Positions 20,948 through 32,243 of a DNA stretch of 64,000 nt are shown in pieces. Position numbers and translations under genes: made by a program. This DNA is from Lunularia cruciata (Eukaryota > Streptophyta > Marchantiopsida > Lunulariales > Lunulariaceae): the NCBI GenBank assembly GCA_948567375.1, contig OX419763.1:1178001-1242000 (forward strand), in the 5' to 3' direction. Every line of letters begins with the position of its first letter. Within the stretch, counting starts at the first letter, position 1. The notes under the pieces are model-generated. The model did no database searches. It was not told the origin of the DNA and saw only the letters and a program-made list of their open reading frames with translations.

Positions 20948-23900
20948 TATGACAACCAAGCAAATATCACTTTTGCAGTAATCAGGTAAGTAAAGTTTGT
21001 TCCCACCGAGATACTAGTCAGAATTGGTCAAATACGAAGTGAAGTAACAAATGTAGTTCTTCATGGTTGCATCTTTAGTCTCTTAGGTAAAAATCCCACC
21101 CCAAAGAGAGTAGCAAGCATCACAATCTTGACAACTTGTCACAAATACACACACCCATAATCACAACACAACAAATTTTTTCCAAACAAATCTTGATTGT
21201 GATGATTCAGATTCTCCTGAAAACGGCACAAAATGACTTTGCCTCAGAATTGTGTTCCACCCCTCCACTAAAGGTACAACTTCCTTGATCAAAATTGCTT
21301 CACATCAACACTACGCTGCACTCACAAATGCAAAATACTACAAACATTACAATTCCTCTTAGATCTGTCAAGGCATTGCTTTGATTGCACTTTACTCAAG
21401 ATCAAATACACAAAATGAAGATCAAGGCTGCGGAATCCAACATCCAACATCCAACACTCACACTGACTTGCACTTCAAATTTCTCCAAACACTCACAAAC
21501 ACACACACACACACAACATTGATACTCAGAATCAAGCTCAAGTGACGAGCACTAAAATCAGCATTTTGCATTTGTGAGTGCAGCGCAATGTTGATGTGAA
21601 GCAATTCAAATTCTGAGATATTTATCTATTCTCAGAATTTGAATACTGAACAACATAGGACTGTGAATGCCTCCTTTTAATAGGCAAAGCTCTTCAGCAG
21701 TTATCTAACAACTATACCGTTCTACAACAACTTTTCCCAACAGCAGATCCGAAATGACAATGCAACTCTTCATATCTGCCTCTTCATATCTCAAATTTGT
21801 TTCTACTCCGATCCAATGTCTACTTCTTCCTCGGATTCCAATCCCGAAATGTTCTATCCTCGGGTTTCACAACTACTAAAAAATTCCTCTACCAATTCTA
21901 ACTTTTCTCCTTCCTGATCTCAAATTCCCATCATAAGTACTTCTCCTAATTCTCTATCTCCTGACCCACTCTTCTCTAATATCTCCAATGGTAATTCCAA
22001 AGATATTTGTACTCTTATGTCATCTACTTTGGGCTTTGCTCTTACATCCTTCCAAAGTTTATCTATCTCCAACTTCACTTAATCTAATCTGATTGTGATA
22101 TTATCTTCTACTTCTAATATCTTCCTATCCACACAAGCTCTGAGACTAATAAGCAAGGCATTCAAGTCCTTATCCTTTGCATTCCTCCTCCTCATCTTCT
22201 GCACTAACAACTTCAACTCGTGCAGTCTTGTTTCTTCAATCCGGACGTTGGCTTCTATACTCAACATTGCGTTCATCTTTGTAACTATCTATCTCCTTCA
22301 ATGGCTCAAGTCTCATTCTCCTCTCCCATTCTTGATCTGCAAGCCAATCTTCTCTATACATTGCCAGTTTTGCCTTAAACTCGGCTTTCATTGTCTCCTT
22401 CTCCTTCTCCTTCTAAATTATCTTCTCCTCCAGACTACAAAGTAACTCTCTCAGTCTTTCTTCCTCTCAAGATCTCACTATCAACTCTCTTTGCTAGAGT
22501 TGCTTCTTCTCCTCTACATTCTCCATCATCCTATTGAGTTCTTGATCTTTCTCTACTACTCTTGCCATAGCATGAATAATTTCTAATTGCAAATCAGCAA
22601 ACTGCTATTTCAAGATCTCATTCACCGCTATTTGTCTTTCTCTTGCTATGACATTCTGCTCTATTATTCTCTCTACTCCCCACTTCCTTCTTTAAGTTTT
22701 CAATTACCTGATTCTATACTACTGCATCTACTCATAGTACTTCCCTCTCCTCCTCACCTTGGATTATACTCTTCTTCAACTCCAAGTTCTCTTCCTCTAA
22801 TCTTGCTAACACCTACAACACAATCTTCACCTCTGGGCACTTTGACTGCATCTCTTTCTTCTTCTTCTCCAACTTTACTAACAATGGGCACACCACCTCC
22901 TGTATATACTCTACTCCCTCACTTGAGTTTACCTTGCCTTGTGGAATTTTCTCCTTCTTCGCCTCTTCTTCACTTGATACTTGTCTTCTCAGCCATAATC
23001 GCCTTATGGGAATGGATTCCTCACTCCCCGAACTTCCACTCTCCACTTCTTTTCTTACTTTACTCGGTCCTGCTTCATACTTTGCCTTCCTTCTGGAACG
23101 GACTCCTCTCTGAATAGTCACGCTCTTCTCCTCCTACCTTGGCACTTCATCTTCAGGTCTCGGGTTACCTTCTTCCTCTATCTCCATCTTTACTTCTTCT
23201 TCCTTGGGTACTGACTGCATCTCCATTCCATCTTCACTTTTGCTGCTTGTTTCACCACTCTGCAACATGAATTCAGGCTCTTCCTCCTCTAAGTCTTTTG
23301 ACTTGCACTTGGCCTCCCCTTATGACTCTTTGCCCGACGACATGATTACCACAAAGTCTTTCCTCGGGTTCACCTTTCTTGTCTTCCGAGGTCTCACTGC
23401 TGCTACTTCGTCTTCTTCTTCTTGTCAAATCCTCTTCTTCGTCTTCAGCGTGTTCACCTTCAACTACATGCTTCGCCCTATCTGTGAGTTATACTCATCA
23501 TTGCTCCTTATTTGCAAGATGTGTTGCTGTTCCTCCGCATCGGCATCTCATCTCAAATCAAGGTGGAAGTGCAACACCATCTTGTGTCTCTTTGCCGCAT
23601 TCAGCAAGTTCAATCCTAAGTAGAAGTGGGCTGCAAATGGTACAATGTAGTGTGGAGGCAACCTATCTTGCAATTTCCACACCATCTGCCTCGTCCTCTG
23701 ATGAAAGCACTTCGCCCAGTTGATTGACTCTCTTGCAAACATCTTGTGGAAGAACACCACTTGATGTTTCATTACATGAGTCATTCACTCTGGCTTGAAG
23801 ATAGCCATCATTGCACTTATGATGCCTCTCCTCACAGGATCTTTATAACTCTCCATTTTGTAGCCATTCTTTGTGCACTTTGAAGAGAAGGCGTTTCTCA

Positions 23901-24792
23901 CTTCTTGGGTTTCTTCAGCTACTTCTCCCTTCCACAAGAATGTCACTCTATGCTCCTCGCCCGCCTCTCTTTTGAGTACTAATCTCCAATCCAACTCTGT
24001 CCATCAAGCCGGATTTCCTCTCTTCCCTTCTTCCTTAGGTCCATCGAGACACTTACTCTCGATGATCTCCATCATGAAACCTGGAAAACTAATGTTCCAG
24101 TTCCATGCTAGGAATGTGATCCAAAGCCTGCTCAGACTTTGATTCTTGCAATCACATCTAATCTTCAAATTGCATGATTTCTCATTGTGAATTCAGAGTT
24201 CTTCTTCCCACCTCCCATCTTACTCTCCTCCACTTTGGGTTGGTGGTTACTCTTCCGACTGATTCTTGGATTTCTCCTGACTTCCTCTCAACACACCAAT
24301 GCATCTCTCACTACACTTTCCTTTCCACGATTTCCCTTAGGACAACTTCTTAATGGCGATGGAAAATTACTCGTCATCCCTTTGTCTCTATCCCGAGTCT
24401 TATAGTGGCGTGCCTTCTCCGCTTTTTTTCACTTCGAGTTATTACCAAGAAATCACACTTCCTGCATGCTCTTGTCATTGTCAATTTTCCCCAGCTTGTA
24501 TGACCGCTGTTTTTGTGTGTAGTACCTTCTTGAATGTCTAACCCCAAAGGAAAGTTGTTACACTGTCCTTGCCTCGGGTTGAGCACCTCCGAGACAAAGT
24601 TTCCTTACTTCAGGTTGCATGTTGATAGGGCAATTCCGAGTACTTTGCCTTTTGGCACGAAGTCACTTTACCTCGAGTTACAACCCAAGGACACCTTTCT
24701 TTGCCTTCTAATGTCATCCAGGCACAATATAACTTATTTTGTACACTTCTTCTTCAAAAATAAGAAAAAAAAACAAAAATGTGGGTACCACA
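20948..24792 (-). repeat. Solo LTR E, long type (3845 bp), flanked by ACTCT target-site duplication
   Basis: The plus strand reads ACTCT (20943-20947), then TATGACAACC at the LTR 3' end, and GGTACCACA (ending 24792) followed by ACTCT (24793-24797). No PBS follows its 3' end and no polypurine tract precedes its 5' end, so it is a solo LTR left by recombination between the two LTRs of one element. It sits in U3 of LTR D. It proves that the long unit with the LTR-ORF is a true LTR. Confidence 0.95.
21803..24377 (-). pseudogene. LTR-ORF relic in solo LTR E (about 858 codons)
   Basis: Unrecognised protein. The ATG at 24377 (MTSNFPSPLRS) is followed by a worn region, then an N-terminal domain with MDWRLVLKREAGEEHRVTFL, KNGYKVESYKDPVRRGIISA and HFYLGLNLLNAAKRHK (about 24000-23548). 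Next come an acidic linker and VEYIQEVVCPLLVKLEKKKK (about 22900). The Lys/Glu coiled coil (about 22800-22200) leads to the segment ending RACVDRKILEVEDNITIRLD (22079) and a stop at 21803 after the DIGSE-type end. Several stops and frameshifts. Confidence 0.75.
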
Positions 24793-25102
24793 ACTCTCAA
24801 AGTATTCTTCTCCTACCTTAGTCATTTCTTTAAGTGTACTTTCTTGGCTAGTCTGCCTCGACAAAAAATTGATATGGCATCTTTGTATTGGGCTTAACTT
24901 CCCACTCTAAAGATGCCCTTCTTTGAGTTAGGCTCCTCATAAGTCCCTTGCAAGTACTTCCTTTGTTGACCCAAAGTAGACTTCTTTGAGTTTACTCCAA
25001 AGGCACATAAGTCCATTCTTTTTCTCTTCCTTTGATCATAATTTGGTTTTATCAATTCCTTCTTCTTTTGAACTCATCAAAACAAAAAATGTGGGTACCA
25101 CA

Positions 25103-27580
25103 GCTGTAGAGACCATACACAAAGGGGTATAGTCAATGCAATGATGGCCATGTTTAAGCCAGAGCAAACCACTTATGTGAAAACACAGCAGGCTGTGTTT
25201 TTCCACCAAATCTTTGCAAGAGAAGCGGTGAATTGGGCAAAGTCTTTGCACCAACAAGGAGTAGGTTATATGATTAATAGTTGAAGAGTGGACCTGCCAA
25301 CCCATTATTTCATACCTTTTGCAGCCCATTTCTACTTTGGACTAAACCTACTAAGCTTGAAGGAGAGAGGAAGAATGGTATCACACTTTCACCTTGACTT
25401 ATGACAAGTAGTAGATTCACATGAGCAATTAATCTTACATAAGATGAGTCCATGAAGGTGATGACCACTACATCAAGACCGAGAAAGAGAAGATAGTGTT
25501 GGTAGAAATCTCAAGGCCAAGTAAGACAAGTAAACCCAAAGGAAGAATATCACCATTGTAGCACAAAAGATGAGGAGGTTGAATCCAAAGCCAAAGATGG
25601 AGGTGGTGAAGAACCAATCTTTGGAGGATGAATCAGAAGAGGAAGCCAAGTTGAAATGTGAACACTCAAGAGAGGAGAAGAGTTCACCCTATAGAGTAAG
25701 GAGTCCAATATTGAGAGTGATGGAGAACTCAAAGTCCAACGATTGGTGGAAGAGGTAGCGAGGGAAGAAGATGAGGAGTTCCATGCGGCGATTGACCATA
25801 TGAAAAGAAATGATGAGCCTTGTCTAGAGTTACCTATAGTAGAGTTGGAGGAAGAACAAGTGAAGAGCTTGCCTTGGTGTTTCTAAGGGCAACAAGATCA
25901 AAGAGGAGTGTGCACGTTGTAGCTGCAAGTCCAAGCAAAACCAAAGAGGAGGAAGAAAGCTTTGAAGGAGTGATGTTGAAAGTACAAAGATCGCACCTTT
26001 GGGGTAAAGCACTAGCCAAAGAAGTGCTGATCAAATACAAAGACAGAGAAGATAATGGAGGAGGATATGTCAGAGTTGAGTATATATCAAAGATCGTCTA
26101 TCCTTTGTTGGTGCAGCGGCAAGGGAGGAAGGAGAATTGAGGAGAGATCATCTTGACTTGAAGGATAAAATCAACATATTAAAGTTCTTGAATGAAGACA
26201 ACTTGGAGTTGAGAAAAAAGTTAAGCCAAGGAGAGCAAGAGGCCAAAGAACTTTGGGTTGATGTTGTTCTTTAGAGGAAGAGCTTTGATAACTTGAAGGA
26301 GAGTTGTGTGATGTACGGCAAAAAATTCAATCAACAAGCTGCAAAATTGAAAGAGCAAAAGGAAGCATTCAAGAAGTTGAAGGGAAAATTTGCTACTGTG
26401 TACTTGGAGGTGCTACAATTGAAGGCAATGGCAATAGTGATGGAGCAAGAATTGGAGAGCTTGAGGAAACCACAACATAGAATGATTAGGCATGGTAGCA
26501 CAAGTTGACAACTAGACATTAGGGAGAGGAAAGATTATGAGGTATTGTAAGAAGTGTAGAAGGCCAGATTGCTCAGTATACAAAGGAGAAGAAGATGCTA
26601 GGCGGTTGGTAGAAAGTCAAATTGTAGATGTATCAGGATGAGTTGAAGGTGGAATGAACTCATGGGTTTACATCGGAATCAATAAGAGAGATCATTGGGA
26701 GAATGAAGGTGATCTTGAGTACCAAAGTGGAAGTGAAGTTGGAGGAATTGAGACTGCATGAGTTAAAATTGCTTGTGTAGGAGACAAGGAAGCGGAAAGT
26801 AAAGGACATAAATCTAAATAAATTGTTAATTTGCTTAAGAGATCATGTATATAGGAAGATGGTAGAAGTAGTATATAATTTTTATCTCAGATTAGATTTA
26901 GTAAGATCCAAATTGGATAAACTTTGGAGTAGTGTGAAGGAAGAAGCTAAATGCAAAATAATTGAAGTAGGAGTTCAGGTGTCTTTGCATGAGTTACTTG
27001 AGACATTAGATGAAGTTAGAATAGAGAAGGAGAAGGTAGAGAGCATAGTCATGACTTTGCTTTCAACTCAAGCTGAAGATAGGATGGAAATAGAAGAGGA
27101 AATTGTAATTGTAGATAGAGCCAAAGAAGGAGACGTGACTGTAGGAAAATCAAGTTTAAAAGCCAAAGTTGAGGTAGACATTAGATGGGATAAGTAATAG
27201 ATTTGAGATCTAAAGAGGTAGATATGAAGAAGCAGAATCTCATTTTGGATCTATAGGTTGGTAAAGTCATAGTTAGAATGATATTTAGTTAGATAATTTT
27301 TGGATTGCTCTACCTATTTAAAGGAGGCATTCATTGTGTTTTTTTGTTTAGTATTCATATTTCTGACGTTGAGTAAAGTGAAGTGTTGTAACTTAGTGCT
27401 TGTCATTTCAGCTTAATTCCCAATATCAGTCATATGAGTGTTTGAAGAAGTTCAAAGTGCAAGCCAGTGAGTTTGTTAGATGTTGGATGCTACAACTCTG
27501 ATTTCATTTTGTGTGTTTGATCTTGAGTGGATAGCAATCAAAGCAATGCCTTGAAAATCCATGAGGAATTTGTGGGAATT
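25103..27580 (+). repeat. LTR fragment F1 with LTR-ORF relic, 5' truncated
   Basis: It starts inside the N-terminal domain (MMAMFKPEQTTYVKTQQAVF at about 25141) and directly abuts the 5' end of LTR D. The LTR-ORF continues through an acidic region (25570-25760), VEYISKIVYPLLVQRQ (26075), coiled coil (26160-26510) and the C-terminal module, with a stop at 27195-27197 after DIRWDK. The P2 box (CTATTTAAAG, about 27315) and part of the non-coding 3' region follow to about 27580, where it breaks off about 380 bp short of a normal LTR end. Confidence 0.75.
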
Positions 27581-27605
27581 ACAAGGCTCTTTAGTACAGC
27601 CTTGT
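27581..27605. repeat. Small perfect hairpin at the F1/F2 junction
   Basis: ACAAGGCT and AGCCTTGT are perfect inverted 8-mers around a 9-base loop. They lie exactly where F1 sequence ends and F2 begins; the left arm is not expected from either LTR copy. Confidence 0.7.
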
Positions 27606-29950
27606 AAGTTAAGAAGGATTGGGCAAACGGAAGGAAAGCAAATCTAGAATATTGCACCAAAAGAGGAGGTCAAATCGAAAGGAGAAGCAAAGTCTACATC
27701 AGAGGGGCTAGAGGAAGGAGAAGTGGAGTTAACCTTACAAAGTGAAGAATCCAGTGAGGATAGTGAGAGAGAAGCCAAGGTGTAGAAAGATCAAGAAAAG
27801 GTGATTTCCCTACAAGAAGAAATTGAGCAGCATGATTGGAGAGAGGATTGTGGCCAAGTTGGAAATAGAAGAAGAAGAAGGATTGGTGGCCAAGCCAAGG
27901 TAAGTCATGCAAGAAGGAGAAAGTTTGATGGCAGCAGATCACATCATCAATTTGGATGATGAGGAAACATTGAAAGTACAAAGATCCTGACTTTGTAGTA
28001 AAGCATCAGATTCAAAAGGGAAGAGCAAGATTGACAAAATCTCCAAAGAAAAGCTGGAGGAGGAGGAAGGGTATGAAGGAGTGGAGTACCTTTGAGATGT
28101 TGTATGTTTGCTATTGTTGTAGATGGAGAAGAAGAAGAAGGAGATGGAGAGTAAGCATTCCTAGGTAATGAATGTATTGCAATTGTTGGAGAGATTAGAA
28201 TCTGAAAATCTGAAGTTGAGAGAGAGTATGACCAAAGGAGAGGAAGAAAGAGAAGTGTTGTGGGTAGATGCAACATTGTAGAAGAAGATAAATGAAATCT
28301 GCAAGAGAAGTTTTAAAAGCAAGGAAGAGAGTTAGTAATGAAAGTGAAGGAAGTCATGCAGGAGAGACTTTGGGTAGAAAAGTTACAAGCCGAGCAAAAA
28401 AATAGAAGGGAATTGGTTGAAGCTAAGGAGGAAGAGCTTGATGCATTCTGGCAGAAAGTAGAAGAGAAGAGAAAATAGAAGCCTGACAACATGAATTAAC
28501 CAAGCACCATCAAGAAGAAGGGAGGTTGAGAGATCTTGTGAAGACATTAGAGGCAAAGATTGACCAATATGTGAAGGAGTTGGAGGATCACACAATGGAG
28601 TATGAAAATGAATTGAAAGTGATTAGAGCTATGATGGAGGAGAAAAGATAGAAGAAGCGGTCAACCAAATCTATTGAAGAATTAATTGTAGAGATGAAGG
28701 TGAGATTAACCACTAAAGCCAAAGTAAGAATGGAGGAATAGAGGCTACATGAATTGAGATAGCTTGTGCAGGAGATGAGGTGTAAGAATGCAAAGGATAA
28801 GGACTTGAATGCCTTGTTAATCAATCTCAAAACTTGGATGGATAGAAAGATGTTAGATGTAAAGAATAATATGTCTATCAAGTTGGGTTTGGTTTGATTG
28901 GAATTAGACAATCTTTCAAATATTGTATGTGTCACACCCAAAGTAAGAGAGGTAGAGCTTTGGATTTGTCATTTGAGACTTTAGAGAAGAGTGGGTTGCA
29001 AGTAAGGATGTATATAGGTTACCCATGTCTTTGATTGTAGATCCCAGTGAAGACATGTTAGAATTGGTAGAAGAGTTAGTAATTGTAGAATCCGAAGTAC
29101 ATGAGGTGAGGGGACTTTCCTCAAGTTTAGAAGCCAAAGTAGAAGTAGACATCGGATTGGAGTAGAAACAATTTTGAGATAGGAGGCGGTAGATATGAAG
29201 AGGTGCATTATCATTTTGGATTTGTAGGTTGGTAAATTTGTTAAGAATTGGTTTAGGAAGTTAGATAACTATTGAACGGCTTTTCCTATTTAAAGGAAGT
29301 ATTTGTAGTGTTGTGTTGTTTAGTATTCGTATTCTTGAGAATGGATAAAGCAAACTGTTGATCTCAATACTCGTTGCTTGAGCTTAATTCCAAGTATCGA
29401 CTCTGTGTGTGTGTTTGTGAGTGTTGGGAGAAATTCAAAGTGTAATTCTGAGTGTTAGATGTTGGATTCTACATCTCTGATTCCATTCTCTATGTTTGAT
29501 TGTGAGTGGATGGGAATCAAAGCAATGCCTTGACAGATCTGAGAGGAATTGTAGCATTGGTAGTATTCTGTAGTTGTGACTGCAGTGCTGAGTTGATATG
29601 AAGCAATTTTAATCAAGGAGGTTGTGCCTTCAATGGAGGGGTGAAATACAATTCTGAAGTGAAATCATTTTGTAGCAAAGTAGCCATTTTGGGAGAGATT
29701 GAATGATCACAATCAAGATTGTTTGGAAAGATCTGAATGATTTGTGATTATGGATGACAAATTCTTGTGACAAGATTGTGATCTAGTGCTTCTTACTCTC
29801 TCTCTTGGATGTGGTTTCTACTTGAGAGATTAAAGAAGAACTCAAGAAGAACCATGTTTGTTCCTATTTTACTTTGTATTTGAGCATTTCTGACTTGTAT
29901 TTCTATGGGAATGAAATTACCACAAAAGTAATATTTGTCAAGTTGTCACA
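27598..29950 (+). repeat. LTR fragment F2 with LTR-ORF relic, 5' truncated, intact 3' end
   Basis: It begins in the acidic linker (LRRIGQTEGKQI-like, closest to copy R at 51355). It runs through a decayed coiled coil, the segment near 28850 (MDRKMLDVKNN) and the C-terminal module, with a stop at 29163-29165 after DIGLE. The P2-like CTATTTAAAG is at about 29288 and the LTR end AAGTTGTCACA at 29950. It belongs to a subgroup with R, marked by a longer coiled-coil part. Minus-strand LTR G starts at 29951. Confidence 0.75.
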
Positions 29951-32243
29951 ACTATCTTCTCCTTACTTCTCTCCACTTCCAACTTGTTCTGATACATTGT
30001 CAACTTATCTTCAAACTTTGCTTTTGGCACTTCCTTCTCTTCCACATATTGGACTAGTTGGGATTCTTAACTTCTGATCAAACCCTGCAATATGTCTTCT
30101 TCCCAATCTTTAACAATCAGATCTTGTCACCAGGCTTGATCCTTCTCCACTACACTCTTCCTTAGACTGTCCAGCTCTTGCTCCATTACTGTTGTGATTG
30201 CCTTCAAGGGTATGCTTTCTAACCTCACATCAGCAACCTCACTTTTCATCTTCTCAAAAAATAACTTATGCTCATTCAACTCTTGACCATGCTTCAAGAA
30301 GTTCTCCTTTAAGGTCTCAAAACTCTTCTCTTGAAGAATTGCTTCATTCTTAAGTTCTTTGGCTTCCTTTGCTCCTTGGGTTAGCTTACTCGTCAACTCT
30401 GAAGTCTCTTCACTCAAGTACCTCACTACTTGTAGCTCATCCCTTACTTTAGGATGGTCCTTCTTCAACTCCCCTTTCTTTCTCTGGAGTTGCATCTACA
30501 AAGTACAAAATGATCTTCACAGGATAGTTGACTCTATCATATCCTCCTTCGTCATCTTCCTTGTCTTTGTGTTTGGTCAGCAGTTCTTTGGCTGGTGCTT
30601 TACTACAAAGATTTGATCTTTGTACCTTCAATGTTACTCCATCCAATCTTTCATCTTTCATCTTCTTCTTCTTCCACTTTTCTTGGCCCTAAAACTATAG
30701 CTTGAGCACTCCTCTTCAATATTGCTGCCCTTGGAAATGCCAAGGCAGTCTCTTCTACTTGTTCATCTTCTAGCTCAACCGTAGGTAACTCTAGGCAAGG
30801 ATTATCTTCCCTCCATGCGGTTGATCGCCTCATGGAACTCCCATTCTTCTTCTTCAACAACCTCTTACCCCTACTGCTGAACTTCAAGTTCCCCCTCACT
30901 GTTGCTGCTAGACTCCCCACTATGTAGAGTAGACTCTTCTTTGCTCCTAAGTTTTCACACCTTGACTCGGTTTCTCCTTTCAATTCTTCTTCCAATGATG
31001 GGTCCTTCACTACTACCAGCAATGGCTTTGGATTCAGCCTTCTATGGCTGTATTGGAAATATTCTTTCTTTGGGTCTACTTCTCTTTCTTGGCCTAGGGA
31101 TGTCCACCAACACTATCTTCTCCTTCATGCTCTTGAGGTAGTGGTCATCGCCTTCACGGACTTACTTGATGCAGTATTGCTCATCTTCATGTGCTTCTCT
31201 TTGTAAATCAAGGTGAAAGTAGGACACCATCCTCCCTCTCTCCTCCAAGCTGAGTAATTTTAATCCAAAGTAGAAGTGGGCTACAAAGGGTACAAAGTAG
31301 GGGGCGGCATATCCATTCTCCAACTGGTTAATCATCTGCCCTACGTGCTGGTGCAAACACTTTGCCCAATCTACCGCCTCTCTTGCAAACATCTAATGAA
31401 AGAACACCACCTACTGCATTGTTTCATGGGTGGTTTGCTCTAGCTTAAATATTGCCATCAGCGCATTGACTAACTCCCTTTGTATTGGATCTCTATACCT
31501 ATCCACCTTGTATCCATTCTTGGTTTGAGGTACACTAAATGAATTCTTCACCCCGGTGGTTTCTTCTAAAGAATCACACTTTTGATAGAAGGTGACTCCT
31601 CCTACTTCCCCTACTTCACTTCCCAAGGCTTATCTCCAATCCAATTCAATCCATCAAGCCAGATTCCTCTCTTCCCTTCTATCTTAGGTCCATCCTTGTA
31701 ATCATTGGCAACAACTTTTGCCATAACCTTGGAAAGCTCAAATTCCAATTCCATGCCAAAAAGGTGATACAAAGTCTACTCAAGACTTTGATCCTTACCA
31801 CTACATCTAAGCAATGAATCACAAGTCCCCTCACCACATTCTTCTTACTTGTCCTCTACGGCATTGTGTGTTTCCTCACGCTCAGTAATTGAAAGATCAA
31901 ACTTGAGATCCTAACTCCTTTGGGACAGCTATTGAGAAGCATAGGATAATGTCATGACATCTCAAAACTCCTTGACAAAGTCTCAATCTTATAGTCTTGT
32001 GCTGATTGGTCATTCTTTAGTTGATCTTCATTTGACATGCCAATTTTGCATGCTTGTTTTGTATCACTCTCAATGTCATCTTGATCTTGAAGTAGTCACT
32101 TCCTTTACCCATAATTTCTTGATTGGCTAGGCCTAAGAAAAAGTTGTTATAAGTTCTTTGGATTAGGTAAGATATCCTGATACAAACTCCTTTGACTTTG
32201 GGTCCATACTTTCATCGGTCCAACCCAAGTCCTTTTGACTTTG
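29951..32243 (-). repeat. LTR fragment G with LTR-ORF relic, 3' truncated
   Basis: In minus sense it holds part of U3, an ATG at 31960 aligned with copies B and V, an N-terminal domain with KNGYKVDRYRDPIQRELVNA and REAVDWAKCLHQHVGQM, an acidic linker near 31000-30850, and coiled coil (about 30495-30130, DELQVVRYLSEETSELTSKL). The rest of the coil, the C-terminal module and the non-coding 3' part are missing: F2 abuts it at 29951. Its U3 is cut by H near 32244. Confidence 0.7.

Larger units (their letters stand above)
16020..25102 (-). repeat. LTR D, long type, internally inverted and interrupted by solo LTR E
   Basis: The 3' end (plus strand TGTGTCAACCTGGCAAATATC) is at 16020, inside RT of element C. 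The 5' end (AAAATGTGGGTACCACA) is at 25102. Between them lie 16020-16815 minus, 16822-17497 plus (inverted) and 17498-20947 minus, then solo LTR E, then U3 resuming at 24798. The U3 pieces on the two sides of E join into one sequence matching LTR C. No target-site duplication was found for D: it is preceded by CTTTC and followed by GCTGT. To its right is an unrelated LTR fragment (F1), so the right flank was rearranged. Confidence 0.8.

Noticed and set aside
20948..24792. E as the 3' LTR of a longer element
   Set aside because: No polypurine tract or integrase adjoins its 5' side and no PBS its 3' side, and both flanks are ACTCT with LTR D sequence continuing beyond.
16015..25107. A target-site duplication for LTR D
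   Set aside because: The flanks are CTTTC and GCTGT; shifting by one base gives at best four of five matches with no support from the LTR ends.
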